64,000 nucleotides of DNA from Phycisphaeraceae bacterium (GCA_019636565.1 JAHBXG010000003.1:62001-126000); one strand, 5' to 3'; counted from the first letter of the stretch, positions 34,618 to 42,910 are shown. Translations and numbers: made by a program. The notes: generated by a model not told the origin, from the letters alone.

Positions 34618-34973
34618 GCGAATGCCTTTCGAGAAGTAGGGCGGCGTGTGCCGCAGGTAGGAAGGCGCGATAGGTCTCTTGATCCGCAAGAGGGTGCGCC
34701 CGATCGGAATAGTGTAGCAGGAAATCGGGGAGCGTAATAGGATTTTGATCGGTTTTTGATATATTTCTGAACGGTTATCGTAAAAGTTTTGTTTTGAACG
34801 ACTTACACACCGATCCGCGCTTCTGTTGGAGGACAAAGGTCTCCCCGACCCCCGAGCGCCCGGCTCCCGGCTCCCGGTTCCCGGCGAGGCGATCCGGACG
34901 CGCATTTCGCTTCGTTGAAGGCCCGCACGGGTCCGGTGGCCCGCCTGCGGCAACGAAAGATGGCCCCCGCATT
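34618..34973. other. Intergenic region, 356 bp, with an AT-rich core
   Basis: The stretch 34735-34800 is strikingly AT-rich for this genome and has several T runs, so it probably contains the promoter for the lipoprotein gene on the minus strand; exact hexamers are uncertain. Positions 34853-34880 are a short tandem array of CCCGGCT/CCCGGTT units. No gene is supported. Confidence 0.45.
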
Positions 34974-35708
34974 TCAGGAAAAAAGCGTGGGCGCTTCGGG
35001 TTCCGGCTCGACGGGCTGGATGCAGGCAGGGTCGTCGAAGCGGACCGAGTTCACTTTCGTACTCACGCGATACGCGGCGAGCAAGGCCGGGTCGGAAGGT
35101 ACGAAGAGAGGCTCAAGACTCTTGAGCGATGCGGCAGGGTCGAGCCACTGATCGCGCTGCGCCGGCGACAGCACAACCGGCATGCGCGTGTGAAGCGTGC
35201 GCATGAATTCGTTGGCGGCGGTTGTGAGAATCGAAAACGTGCGGAGTGGCGTGGCATCCCTTGCTTCAGGTGAAGCCCACTCATCGAAGACACCGGCAAA
35301 GAAGATGATGCCGTTGTCTGGTGCATGAATGTACCAGGGCTGCTTGCGGGTGGAGCCTTCGAGAATCTGCCACTCATAAAAGCCGCTGACCGGCACAAGG
35401 CAGCGGTGACGCTTGAACGCCTCGCGGAATGCGGGGCTGGTGGCGATGGTCTCGGAGCGCGCGTTGATCGTGCGATTGGCGATCGAATCGTCCTTCGACC
35501 AGAACGGGATGAGTCCCCAGCGATAGAACGCGAGATGGCGGACCGGGCCGTCGGCGATGATGACCGGCGCATTCTGCTGGGGCGCGACGTTGAATCGCTT
35601 GATGAGTTGGGCATCGATCTGCTGCTGCTCCTCGGGCGTGAGATTGCCGAGGCTCATCAGGCGATGGAGCTGGGCCCAGGTGAAGAGGTGGGTGTAGCGG
35701 CCGCACAT
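34974..35708 (-). CDS. SRAP-domain peptidase (YedK/HMCES type)
   Basis: A 244-aa protein. ATG 35708 is chosen because it places the catalytic cysteine at position 2 (MCGRYTHLFTW), which is essential in this family; an upstream ATG would bury it. Other active-site elements are NVAPQQNAPVI, TINARSETIATSPAF, RCLVPVSGFYEW with the catalytic Glu, and LHTRMPVVL with the His. The family forms a DNA-protein crosslink at abasic sites in single-stranded DNA, protecting replication forks. Confidence 0.93.
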   Translation of the reverse strand: MCGRYTHLFTWAQLHRLMSLGNLTPEEQQQIDAQLIKRFNVAPQQNAPVIIADGPVRHLAFYRWGLIPFWSKDDSIANRTINARSETIATSPAFREAFKRHRCLVPVSGFYEWQILEGSTRKQPWYIHAPDNGIIFFAGVFDEWASPEARDATPLRTFSILTTAANEFMRTLHTRMPVVLSPAQRDQWLDPAASLKSLEPLFVPSDPALLAAYRVSTKVNSVRFDDPACIQPVEPEPEAPTLFS

Positions 35709-35818
35709 GCGGGATTGTTGGTGGAGCGAGGAAAGATGCTTGCCCGTCGCGATCCAATGCGATGGGGCCCGCAAGTCCCTCGCCGAACCCCTTCACCAGG
35801 CAAAGGGTTTTGGAAGCA

Positions 35819-36961
35819 TCAGAAGTGCACGGCCGTGCTGCTCTCGCGGATGAGCAGTTTGGTGGGCAATTTCGTGCAGTGGACTTCGGCGTTGGGGTGT
35901 TCGATTCGCCGGACCAGCGTTCGCACGGCCAAGGCTCCCATTTCGGCCATCGGGAGCGCGACCGTGGAAAGTCGCGGGCGGACCAAGCGCGAGATCTGCG
36001 AATCGTTGAAACCGACAACCCGGAGTTGATCGGGGACGCCGACTTTCAGGTCGCCGGCGGCGTGCATGATGCCGCAGGCGATCTTGTCGTTCGCCGCGAG
36101 CACGGCGCCGGAGAGCTTTCCTCGGCGTGACATGCGGATGGCCCACTCCTTGCCCCACTCGAGTGAGTAGTCACCCATCTCGATTTGGTCGGGTGTGACC
36201 TGCCAGCCTCGGGCCTCGAGCGCGGCGGTGAAGCCCTTGGCGCGCTGCTGGGTATCGAAGTTCTGGGGCGGGCCGCCGACAAAGTAGAGCGATGAAGGCT
36301 CCACCCATCGGAGCAGATGATCCACGGCTTCGCGGGTGCCGCGCTCGTTGTCGAGAACGACGCTGTCTAGGCCTTGGCGGGACATATCGGTATCGAGCAC
36401 CACGGTGGGCACGCCCGAGGCGAGCACGTCTTCGGCGAGCGGGTCATCCTGCTCGGTGATGACGACGAGCAGCGCATCGATGATCATGGAGCCGACGATG
36501 TGGCTTCGGGCCGAACCATCTTCGCTCTTGGCGATGGTGGTCATCATCAGGTGATAGCCGAGGTTGGTGGCCTCTTCATCGGCGCCGTGGAGCAGCCACG
36601 TCATGAACTCGCCGTGGAAGCGCGGCAGAGCGAGGCCGATGATGTGGCTCTCGCGCGAGGAGAAGACCTTGGCCATCGGATTGGGCACGTAGCCGAGTCG
36701 TGCGATGACTTCGCGCACCTTGGCGGCAGTCGCTGCGGCAACGGCGGGCGAATCGTTGACAACGCGGCTGACCGTGGCGATGGAAACGCCCGCGGTGGCG
36801 GCGACGTCGCGGATGGAGATTGTGGAGGACCCCGTGCTGGTGTTGTCTTCGGTAGGCACGGGGGAAATGGTAGGAGGAGGCTGATGTGTGTTTTGGATAT
36901 GGCCCGCGGATTGCGCGCAGAGCGAGTTTTGAACACACTGAAACGGATTGGAACGTTTCAT
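35819..36961 (-). CDS. LacI-family transcriptional regulator
   Basis: A 380-aa repressor in its longest form. The helix-turn-helix is SIRDVAATAGVSIATVSRVV followed by the hinge GYVPNPMAKVFSSRES. The periplasmic-binding-like core has IIGLALPRFHGEFMTWLLHG, TVVLDTDMSRQGLDSVV and AVLAANDKIACGIMHAAGD. The first 34 residues precede the normal LacI start, so GTG 36859 (VPTEDNTSTG) may be the true start. A LacI-type palindrome overlaps the ATG at 36961, consistent with autorepression. The inducer is not deducible. Confidence 0.9.
   Translation of the reverse strand: MKRSNPFQCVQNSLCAQSAGHIQNTHQPPPTISPVPTEDNTSTGSSTISIRDVAATAGVSIATVSRVVNDSPAVAAATAAKVREVIARLGYVPNPMAKVFSSRESHIIGLALPRFHGEFMTWLLHGADEEATNLGYHLMMTTIAKSEDGSARSHIVGSMIIDALLVVITEQDDPLAEDVLASGVPTVVLDTDMSRQGLDSVVLDNERGTREAVDHLLRWVEPSSLYFVGGPPQNFDTQQRAKGFTAALEARGWQVTPDQIEMGDYSLEWGKEWAIRMSRRGKLSGAVLAANDKIACGIMHAAGDLKVGVPDQLRVVGFNDSQISRLVRPRLSTVALPMAEMGALAVRTLVRRIEHPNAEVHCTKLPTKLLIRESSTAVHF
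36949..36960. promoter_or_regulatory. LacI-family operator candidate
   Basis: TGGAACGTTTCA is nearly palindromic around a central CG, matching the general operator form of LacI-family repressors. A second half-site TGAAACG lies at 36939-36945 as a perfect inverted partner of CGTTTCA (36954-36960). It covers the ATG at 36961 and fits autoregulation. Confidence 0.5.
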
Positions 36962-36985
36962 TGACGGGCGGAGGTGCTGCCTGAG

Positions 36986-37477
36986 TTATCGTCTGACCAT
37001 CTTCTTGATCAACTGCGCCTGCCCGGCGTGATAGACATCGTGGGCGGCGATTCCCGAAATGAGTTGACGTGCGGTCCATGACTTGCCGCCGGGAGGAATC
37101 CGATCGAGCTTCGATTCGTCGAGCGCGCTGAGGGCGCGCTTGAGTCGCGCGTGCATTTCGCGAGCGAGTTTGAGATCGGCTTTCCAATTGCGCGCGAGTT
37201 CGCGCGGCGGGAGCGATGGATCGGGAGTCTTGGGCCAGTTGCTAGGCGAGCGCGGGAATGTGTTGGATTCGGCGACGCCCAGGCGAACGAGGATCGTGTA
37301 CTTCCAATACGTCGTGTGAAGAAGAAGATCCCACAAGCAGTGCGCGCAGCGATCGGGCCTGCGGAGCGCTTCGGCGGGCGAGATGCCGCGGAGAGAGCCG
37401 AGGAAAGTCGGCCCGTGCCAGCCTTTGCCGAGAAAGGCGCCGTCGAGGTTTGCGGCGAGTGCGGCGGTGGGTTTCAT
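36986..37477 (-). CDS. DinB-like metal-dependent four-helix protein
   Basis: A 163-aa protein starting at ATG 37477. Histidines typical of the DinB/YfiT fold are seen in DLLLHTTYWKYTIL and at the C-terminus AAHDVYHAGQAQLIKKM. Family members include thiol-transferases and damage-induced proteins; substrate unknown. It lies 24 bp upstream of the LacI-type gene. Confidence 0.8.
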   Translation of the reverse strand: MKPTAALAANLDGAFLGKGWHGPTFLGSLRGISPAEALRRPDRCAHCLWDLLLHTTYWKYTILVRLGVAESNTFPRSPSNWPKTPDPSLPPRELARNWKADLKLAREMHARLKRALSALDESKLDRIPPGGKSWTARQLISGIAAHDVYHAGQAQLIKKMVRR

Positions 37478-37532
37478 CCCAGCAGAATACCGCGAGGTAA
37501 TACCCCGTGATTGCGATGATTGCATCGGTCGG

Positions 37533-37663
37533 TCGCACCCCGATGGGGTGTGGATGCAAAGGCAATTGAATTGGGTGTGGCGGCTCTCATCCAGGGTGTT
37601 GCTTCAAGACTCGCTCCACCCCCACCCACCCTCGGCTCGATTCTCGGCACGGCGTTGCCGTGC
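37533..37663. repeat. RAYT-1 flanking module, downstream copy
   Basis: The module begins with the hairpin CACCCCGATGGGGTG (37536-37550), passes through AAGGCAATTGA and AAGACTCGCTCCACCC, and ends with the hairpin GCACGGCGTTGCCGTGC (37647-37663). The same order and orientation recur at 38357-38477, on the other side of the transposase gene. Confidence 0.8.
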
Positions 37664-37782
37664 AGAACCATTAAGGTAACGATGCAGCCGTTCTCGTGAG
37701 ATGCTTCTCGCCAAGGATCGAACGACCAATCAAGCGCGTGTCCCTAGGAATCAAATTTGAGGCGGCTAGCGCTTTGCCGCTT

Positions 37783-37876
37783 TGCAGGCCAACGGCCTGC
37801 AGAGAGTCGAGCCGTGGGTGGAGCGCAGCGACACCCACGGAAACGGCCGATCCATCACCGCACTCCGAAGGAGTGC
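37783..37876. repeat. REP-like hairpin cluster next to the RAYT-1 stop
   Basis: Three perfect hairpins follow each other: TGCAGGCC-AAC-GGCCTGCA (37783-37801), CCGTGGGTG/CACCCACGG (37812-37840) and GCACTCC-GAA-GGAGTGC (37860-37876). The last lies four bases from the transposase stop codon and has the same design as the hairpins around RAYT-2. They are likely recognition structures of the Y1 transposase. Confidence 0.75.
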
Positions 37877-37879
37877 AAC

Positions 37880-38326
37880 CTAGTCCCACGTGTGCCGCTC
37901 GTCGAGCTTGACGTTGTACTTGCGGCAGAGTGCACGCAACTCGTCTTCAAACGTCATGCGTGCATGGTGCTTCTTCTGATTCGCAACGTATTTCATCGCG
38001 GCCGCGAGCGAGGACTCGCTCACGGAAAACGCGCCGTATCCATCTTGCCACGCGAATTGCCCCACACCACGAGCCTTCATCCACTTTGAAGAATCTCGCT
38101 TGATGTTAAGGAGAAGATCGGCGATCGTAATCGTGCGACCAAGATCGACCAGCAGATGAACATGGTTTTCGGTTCCGTTCGCGGCGATCAGCGGCGATTT
38201 GAGGTTGCGGCAGATGCCGCCCAAGTAGGCGTGCAGGCGCGGGTCGAGTTCGGAAGAGATGAGGTCTGCACGGTGTTTGGTTGAGAAGACCAGATGCAGA
38301 AGGACTCGAGAGACAGATTGCGGCAT
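37880..38326 (-). CDS. REP-associated tyrosine transposase (RAYT, IS200-like Y1 HUH)
   Basis: A 148-aa protein. ATG 38326 gives MPQSVSRVLLHLVFSTKHRA, the usual start of this family; the 25 codons upstream encode part of the repeat module. The HUH motif is in GTENHVHLLVDLG, and the catalytic tyrosine is probably in AAMKYVANQKKHHA. The C-terminus LCRKYNVKLDERHTWD closely parallels the second RAYT at 56072-56515. RAYTs are domesticated single-strand transposases that mobilise REP sequences. Repeat modules flank it on both sides. Confidence 0.92.
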   Translation of the reverse strand: MPQSVSRVLLHLVFSTKHRADLISSELDPRLHAYLGGICRNLKSPLIAANGTENHVHLLVDLGRTITIADLLLNIKRDSSKWMKARGVGQFAWQDGYGAFSVSESSLAAAMKYVANQKKHHARMTFEDELRALCRKYNVKLDERHTWD

Positions 38327-38356
38327 GCGCGCGAGGATACCGTGCCGATGGGAATG

Positions 38357-38477
38357 TCGCACCCCGATGGGGTGCGGCGGGAAGGCAATTGATTCGGACA
38401 TCGCGGTTCCTCACCGAGGGTGTCGCTCGAAGACTCGCTCCACCCTCGGCTCGAATCTCGGCACGGCGTTGCCGTGC
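38357..38477. repeat. RAYT-1 flanking module, upstream copy
   Basis: A direct-repeat partner of 37533-37663: hairpin CACCCCGATGGGGTG (38360-38374), then AAGGCAATTGA, AAGACTCGCTCCACCC and hairpin GCACGGCGTTGCCGTGC (38461-38477). It sits about 30 bp before the transposase start. Confidence 0.8.
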
Positions 38478-38584
38478 GGAGTTTAGAGACCGGCGATCCA
38501 AGCGTTCATCTGCGTCGTCGAGCAAATTCGCCGTCCCAATCCGGCGCGATCGACGGCGTGACTGTCGCTCGATCGCGGCGGGCC

Positions 38585-40114
38585 TTACCCCCTCGCCGGC
38601 CCCAGCAACTGCTCCGCATCCTGCAGGAGTTTGACGATCTCGGCGAGCGCGAGCGCGGCGGTGGCGCCATCGACGACGCGATGATCGCACGCGAGACTGA
38701 GGGGGAGAAGTTTGCCGACGCCGATCATGCCGCGGTTGACGACGACGCCGTCTTTCGCGCGGCCGACCGCGAGAATCCCGACCTCGGGGTAATTGATCAC
38801 GGGGGTCGCGAAGCGGCCGGCGTGGCTGCCGACGTTGCTGATCGTGAAGGTGCTGCCCATCAACTGCTCGCGCGGAATGGATCGATTTCGCGCCATCTCG
38901 GCGGTCATGGCGATGGCGCGGCTGACCTCGAGCACGCCCAGGCGATCCGCATCGCGGATGACCGGAACCATGAGGCCGGTTTCGGTGTCGGTCGCGATGC
39001 CGAGATGGACCGAGCGGTGCTGGACGATGAAGGCGTCGGCGTTCGGATTCGCGGGGTCTTCTTCGACCGTTGCGTTGAGTGCGCGGAACTGGGATTGATT
39101 CAAAACGCGCGCGACGGCGGAGGCGACGAAGGGAAGGAACGAGACCTTTTCGCCGCTGGCGGATGCGAGTTTCTTGCGGAGCGTTTCGAGCGCGGTGACA
39201 TCCGCCTCGTCCATCACGGTGAAGTGGACGGCCTGGTTGATGGATTGGCGGAGGCGATTGGCGATCGTGCGGCGGACGCCTCGGAAGGGGATGCGGAGAT
39301 CGTTGTCGGAACCGCCGGAGGAAACCGGCGCGGGGCGGGACGGGGCGCTTGGCTGAGGGGCGAATTTGGAGGGAACTTCTTCGCGGCCAGGCGCGGGGCG
39401 GGAAGGTGCGGGGGCGGGCAGACGCGACGTTGGGGCTTCAACTGGGCGCGAGGGACGCGCGGGAGCAGCTGCGCCCTCGCTTGCGCTTCGGGTTCGTAGA
39501 GGCGCGGAGCCACCCCCGGAGGCGGAACGAACGTCTTTTTCGGTCACGCGGCCGCCGATGCCGGTGCCGCTGATGCTGTCAATGTCAACGCCCAGATCGC
39601 GCGCGAGGCGGCGGACGGCGGGAGTTGCGAGCGCTTTGCCGGGCGCCGCGGACATGCCCGCGAGTTCGCCTCCCATTTTTCCGACGACCGTACCCGCATC
39701 CTCGGTGCGCTCGGCGATCTCGATGTCGTCGTCGTGCGCGCCGTTTCGCTGAGCGGCCCCTTGCGAGGACTTTGGCGCTTCGATCCCCCACTCCTTTTTC
39801 GCTTCCGCGCCGTGTGCGGCCTGAGTCTTTGCGGACGGCGCTCCACCGCCACCTCCTGCAGACTGATATGTCACGAGAATGTTGCCGACTTTCAGGATCT
39901 CGCCCTCTTTGCCGTTGAGCGAGGCGATCACGCCTTCGCGGGGCGAGGGAACTTCGACGAGCGCCTTGTCCGTCTCCATCTCGGCGAGGATGTCGTGCTC
40001 GGCGACGTGATCACCGACGCTGACGCGCCACTTGATCAATTCGGCTTCGTGCACGCCTTCGCCAAGATCGGGAAGGATGAATTCGTCGGGATTGGCGGAT
40101 TTTTGAAGAGACAT
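38585..40114 (-). CDS. 2-oxoacid dehydrogenase E2 (dihydrolipoamide acyltransferase)
   Basis: A 509-aa E2. The lipoyl domain is at the N-terminus with DILAEMETDKALVEVPSP (lipoylated K50). An Ala/Pro-rich linker follows, then a subunit-binding domain (TPAVRRLARDLGVDIDSISG), a second Pro/Ala-rich linker and the catalytic domain with DHRVVDGATAALAL at the C-terminus. Together with the E1 genes upstream and the leucine-degradation genes nearby, a branched-chain 2-oxoacid dehydrogenase is more likely than pyruvate dehydrogenase, but substrate is inferred. E3 is not in the window. Confidence 0.92.
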   Translation of the reverse strand: MSLQKSANPDEFILPDLGEGVHEAELIKWRVSVGDHVAEHDILAEMETDKALVEVPSPREGVIASLNGKEGEILKVGNILVTYQSAGGGGGAPSAKTQAAHGAEAKKEWGIEAPKSSQGAAQRNGAHDDDIEIAERTEDAGTVVGKMGGELAGMSAAPGKALATPAVRRLARDLGVDIDSISGTGIGGRVTEKDVRSASGGGSAPLRTRSASEGAAAPARPSRPVEAPTSRLPAPAPSRPAPGREEVPSKFAPQPSAPSRPAPVSSGGSDNDLRIPFRGVRRTIANRLRQSINQAVHFTVMDEADVTALETLRKKLASASGEKVSFLPFVASAVARVLNQSQFRALNATVEEDPANPNADAFIVQHRSVHLGIATDTETGLMVPVIRDADRLGVLEVSRAIAMTAEMARNRSIPREQLMGSTFTISNVGSHAGRFATPVINYPEVGILAVGRAKDGVVVNRGMIGVGKLLPLSLACDHRVVDGATAALALAEIVKLLQDAEQLLGPARG

Positions 40115-40181
40115 GGTGTGATCCGTGACGGGCGGAAAATCGGATTCGGTGAGTAGCGGAACGTTTAATCGAAGCGGCGAG

Positions 40182-40217
40182 CCCTTCCCCCAACCCCCTC
40201 CCTCAGGGAGGGGGCTT
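40182..40217. repeat. Solitary copy of the DUF559-cassette repeat
   Basis: These 36 bases are identical to the core of the perfect 39-bp inverted repeat that frames the DUF559 insertion at 49260-49698. The unit contains a self-complementary stem CCCCCTCCCT/AGGGAGGGGG. It fills the short gap between the E1-beta stop and the E2 start. Confidence 0.85.
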
Positions 40218-40228
40218 CAGAAGCAGAA

Positions 40229-41227
40229 TTAGTACGCCAGTGTCTGCGTCACGCTTTCCGCGATGCGCTTGGAATCGGGCAAGTAATCGAGTTCGAGCTT
40301 GTAGTAGGGCATGACGGTGTCGAAACCCGCGACGCGCTGGACCGGCGCTTTCAGATTCAGGAAGCAGTGCTCCTGGATGAGGCTTGAGATTTCCGCGCCG
40401 AAGCCGCTGGTCTTGGGGGCCTCGTGCACGATCACGCAGCGGCCGGTTTTCTGGACGCTCTGGACGATGGTGTCGAGGTCGATCGGGTAAATCGTGCGGA
40501 GGTCGATGAGTTCGACCGAGACATCTTCGGGGAGTTTGTCGATCGCCGCGAGACACTCGAAGACGCTCGCGCCCCAAGTGATGACCGTGAGATCGGTGCC
40601 TTCGGAAACGACCTTCGCGTGGCCGATGGGAATCGTGTATTCCTCTTCGGGCACTTCCTCGCGGAAGGAGCGGTAGACGCGCTTGGGCTCGAAGAAGACG
40701 ACCGGATCGGGATCGCGGATCGCGGAAGTGAGCAGGCCCTTCGCATCGACCGGCGTGCAGGGCATGACGACCTTGAGGCCGGGTGTGTGGGCGTAGATGG
40801 CTTCGGGCGAATCGCTGTGGAGTTCGGGGGCGTGGATGCCGCCACCGACCGGGACGCGGACGGTGAGCGGAATGGTGATCGCGCCGCGGGTGCGTGTGCG
40901 GTAGCGTGCAGCGTGATTGGTCAACTGGTCGTACGCCGGGCCGAGGAAGCCATCGAACTGGATCTCGGGGATCGGGCGCATGCCAGCCATGGCGAGGCCG
41001 ATCGCCGTGCCCATGATGCCGGACTCGGCGAGGGGCGTGTCGATCACGCGATCCTTGCCGAAGATTTTCTGGAGACCTTCGGTGACGCGGAAGACGCCTC
41101 CGTTGGCGCCGACGTCTTCACCGAGCAGCACGACGCGCGAGTCGCGGTGCATTTCCTGCTCGAGCGCCTCGTTGATGGCGTCGACGAGGGTCAGGCCTTT
41201 TTGTTTCATCACGTCTGTACGGGGCAT
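40229..41227 (-). CDS. 2-oxoacid dehydrogenase E1 beta subunit
   Basis: A 332-aa transketolase-type beta subunit starting at ATG 41227 (MPRTDVMKQKGL). Motifs are LTLVDAINEALEQEMHRDSR, VVLLGEDVGANGGVFRVTEG, RVIDTPLAESGIMGTAIGLA, EIQFDGFLGPAYDQLTNHAA and SVELIDLRTIYPID. Fourteen extra in-frame codons upstream lie in the cassette repeat and are not original. It pairs with E1-alpha, but the four-helix-bundle cassette now separates the two genes. Confidence 0.94.
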   Translation of the reverse strand: MPRTDVMKQKGLTLVDAINEALEQEMHRDSRVVLLGEDVGANGGVFRVTEGLQKIFGKDRVIDTPLAESGIMGTAIGLAMAGMRPIPEIQFDGFLGPAYDQLTNHAARYRTRTRGAITIPLTVRVPVGGGIHAPELHSDSPEAIYAHTPGLKVVMPCTPVDAKGLLTSAIRDPDPVVFFEPKRVYRSFREEVPEEEYTIPIGHAKVVSEGTDLTVITWGASVFECLAAIDKLPEDVSVELIDLRTIYPIDLDTIVQSVQKTGRCVIVHEAPKTSGFGAEISSLIQEHCFLNLKAPVQRVAGFDTVMPYYKLELDYLPDSKRIAESVTQTLAY

Positions 41228-41241
41228 GGGAGGTTCCAAAG

Positions 41242-41709
41242 GGCCAAATGGCAAAGGAGCAAATGGCAAATAAAGACAAAGACTTCAAACCTTCTGTTTC
41301 AGACCGTTTTTTCTAGTTCGAGAGATGATTGCTCCGCAAATGCTCTTGAGTTCGGCGGCTTCGATTTGCAATGGGCCACTTTCCGAAGGAGCAAGCCACT
41401 CTCGCCGAACGCACAGTCTCAACCAGAAACGTGACTCATTCAATTCTTTTGCAACGATGCACATCGTCTTCACAAAGTCCGCTCGACTCATGGCCTCGTC
41501 GGCCTCATACGAATTCGCTCCGACCGAGGTCCCGCAGGCGGCAATCTGATCCGCGACCCGCAGGAATCGCTTGTCGCGAACAAGTCGCTCAGCAACGTCC
41601 ACCATGGCGCTGCTGAAGTCTTCGACTCGCATCAGGAAGGTTTGTTGCAGGCGACCCAATCGCGTTACTCCATGCCTTGATTTGCCATTTGCTTCTTTGC
41701 TATTTGGCC
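41242..41709. mobile_element. Four-helix-bundle gene cassette with 30-bp inverted-repeat ends
   Basis: Arms 41242-41271 and 41680-41709 are inverted copies matching at 28 of 30 positions (GGCCAAATGGCAAAG and the inner half GAGCAAATGGCAAAT). Each arm itself repeats the unit CAAATGGCAAA. The 468-bp unit contains a single gene (41285-41632) and nothing else. Its right arm begins four bases upstream of the E1-alpha stop codon's position, on the 3' side of that gene, and its left arm ends 14 bases before the E1-beta start. No transposase is encoded. No clear target duplication is visible. Confidence 0.85.
41285..41632 (-). CDS. Four-helix-bundle protein (23S rRNA intervening-sequence protein type)
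   Basis: A 115-aa protein starting at ATG 41632. The family core is clear: MVDVAERLVRDKRFLRVADQ, IAACGTSVGANSYEADEAMS, RADFVKTMCIVAKELNESRF and WLRLC. Such proteins are encoded in intervening sequences of 23S rRNA genes and as free-standing genes; related Avd proteins act in diversity-generating retroelements. The function of the free-standing forms is unknown. It is the only gene of the inverted-repeat cassette and is read in the operon's direction. Confidence 0.88.
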   Translation of the reverse strand: MRVEDFSSAMVDVAERLVRDKRFLRVADQIAACGTSVGANSYEADEAMSRADFVKTMCIVAKELNESRFWLRLCVRREWLAPSESGPLQIEAAELKSICGAIISRTRKNGLKQKV

Positions 41710-41712
41710 ATT

Positions 41713-42840
41713 TCACTGATGCACAGGTTCGCCGCTCGCTAGTCCCACCTGCGTCGGATCCTGCCCCAAGCTGCTCGTTCGCGCGGTGCGCTTCTGCTTT
41801 TCCAGTTCCGGGTTGAGTGCCGCGAACGTGAAATCGAAGATGTCGTCGAACGACGGCTTCTCGATGCCCTCCGCCGTCTTCACGACTTCCGCGACTATCG
41901 CCTTGTTGCGTTCTTCCGCGGCCTTCTGCTTCGTCTCGTCCCAAAGGTCCTTGGTCTCGAGATACTTTCGAAGCCGGATGAGCGGATCGCGTCCGAGCCA
42001 CGCATCCACTTCCTTTTGATCGCGGTAGCGACGTGCGTCGTCCGCGGTCGTGTGATCCGCGAGGCGGTAGGTCACGGCCTCGATAAAGGATGGACCACCG
42101 CCACCCCGAGCGCGGTCGATGCATTCTTTCGCGATCTTGTACACGCCAAGCAGGTCGTTGCCGTCCACCTGATAGGTCGGCATCTCGTAGGCGAGGGCCT
42201 TCTGAGCGACCGTCTTTGATCGCATCTGCGTTTCGCGTGGCACGCTGATCGCCCACTGATTGTTCTGGCAGATGAACACGCACGGAACCTGGAAGACGCT
42301 CGCGAAGTTCATCGCCTCGTGGAAGTCGCCCTCGCTGGTTGCGCCATCGCCGAAGTACGTGAGCGCGACTTTCGGCTCTTTTCGCATCTTGAACGCCCAC
42401 GCGATGCCGGTCGCGTGGAGCATCTGCGTGCCGATTGGGATGCAGAGGGGCAACTGCTGCACGCCCTCCGGGATCTGGTTGCCGCGCTCGTCGCCCATCC
42501 AGTGGAGCAGGACGTAGTGCATCGGGAGGCCGTGCATGAAGAGCGCCGCGTTCTCGCGATAGCACGGCACGAGGAAATCCTGACCCTTTTTGGCGGCGTA
42601 GGCCGTGCCGATCGCGGCGGCTTCCTGTCCCTTGTTCTGCGGGTAGGTGCCCATGCGCCCCGAGCGCTGGAGCTTGAACGCGATCTCGTCGAGCTGGCGG
42701 CACTGCTGCATGAACTTGAAGAGTTCCAGGATCTCCTCGTCGCTCAGAGTGTTGCGCGACTGGGCGGCATCGATCACGCCTTGCTCGTCCATCACCTGGA
42801 GGTACTCGATCTCGGCTTTGTAGACGGATTTTTTCGGCAT
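41713..42840 (-). CDS. 2-oxoacid dehydrogenase E1 alpha subunit
   Basis: A 375-aa thiamine-diphosphate-binding alpha subunit. ThDP motif: YFGDGATSEGDFHEAMNFAS followed by CVFICQNNQWAIS. Other signatures are FKLQRSGRMGTYPQNKGQEA, DFLVPCYRENAALFMHGLPM and VDGNDLLGVYKIAKEC. The C-terminal end is adjacent to the cassette arm. Expected order with E1-beta and E2 is preserved, so a functional complex is plausible. Confidence 0.94.
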   Translation of the reverse strand: MPKKSVYKAEIEYLQVMDEQGVIDAAQSRNTLSDEEILELFKFMQQCRQLDEIAFKLQRSGRMGTYPQNKGQEAAAIGTAYAAKKGQDFLVPCYRENAALFMHGLPMHYVLLHWMGDERGNQIPEGVQQLPLCIPIGTQMLHATGIAWAFKMRKEPKVALTYFGDGATSEGDFHEAMNFASVFQVPCVFICQNNQWAISVPRETQMRSKTVAQKALAYEMPTYQVDGNDLLGVYKIAKECIDRARGGGGPSFIEAVTYRLADHTTADDARRYRDQKEVDAWLGRDPLIRLRKYLETKDLWDETKQKAAEERNKAIVAEVVKTAEGIEKPSFDDIFDFTFAALNPELEKQKRTARTSSLGQDPTQVGLASGEPVHQ

Positions 42841-42910
42841 GCATTTCTCCGCGAGAGCGACCAGAACAAGGGTAGTCGATATGCGGATTTTTCGCTCCGC
42901 GAAGTCGAGG

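Noticed and set aside
37533..38477. Possible CRISPR array from regularly placed hairpins near 37.5-38.5 kb
   Set aside because: The hairpins differ from each other, spacing is irregular, there are no cas genes, and a RAYT gene sits in the middle; they are REP-type elements.
41285..42844. A 519-codon minus-strand frame covering E1-alpha and the cassette gene
   Set aside because: Its first 360 codons are out of phase with the real E1-alpha frame and Arg/Gly/His-rich. Only its end, from ATG 41632, is a real gene.
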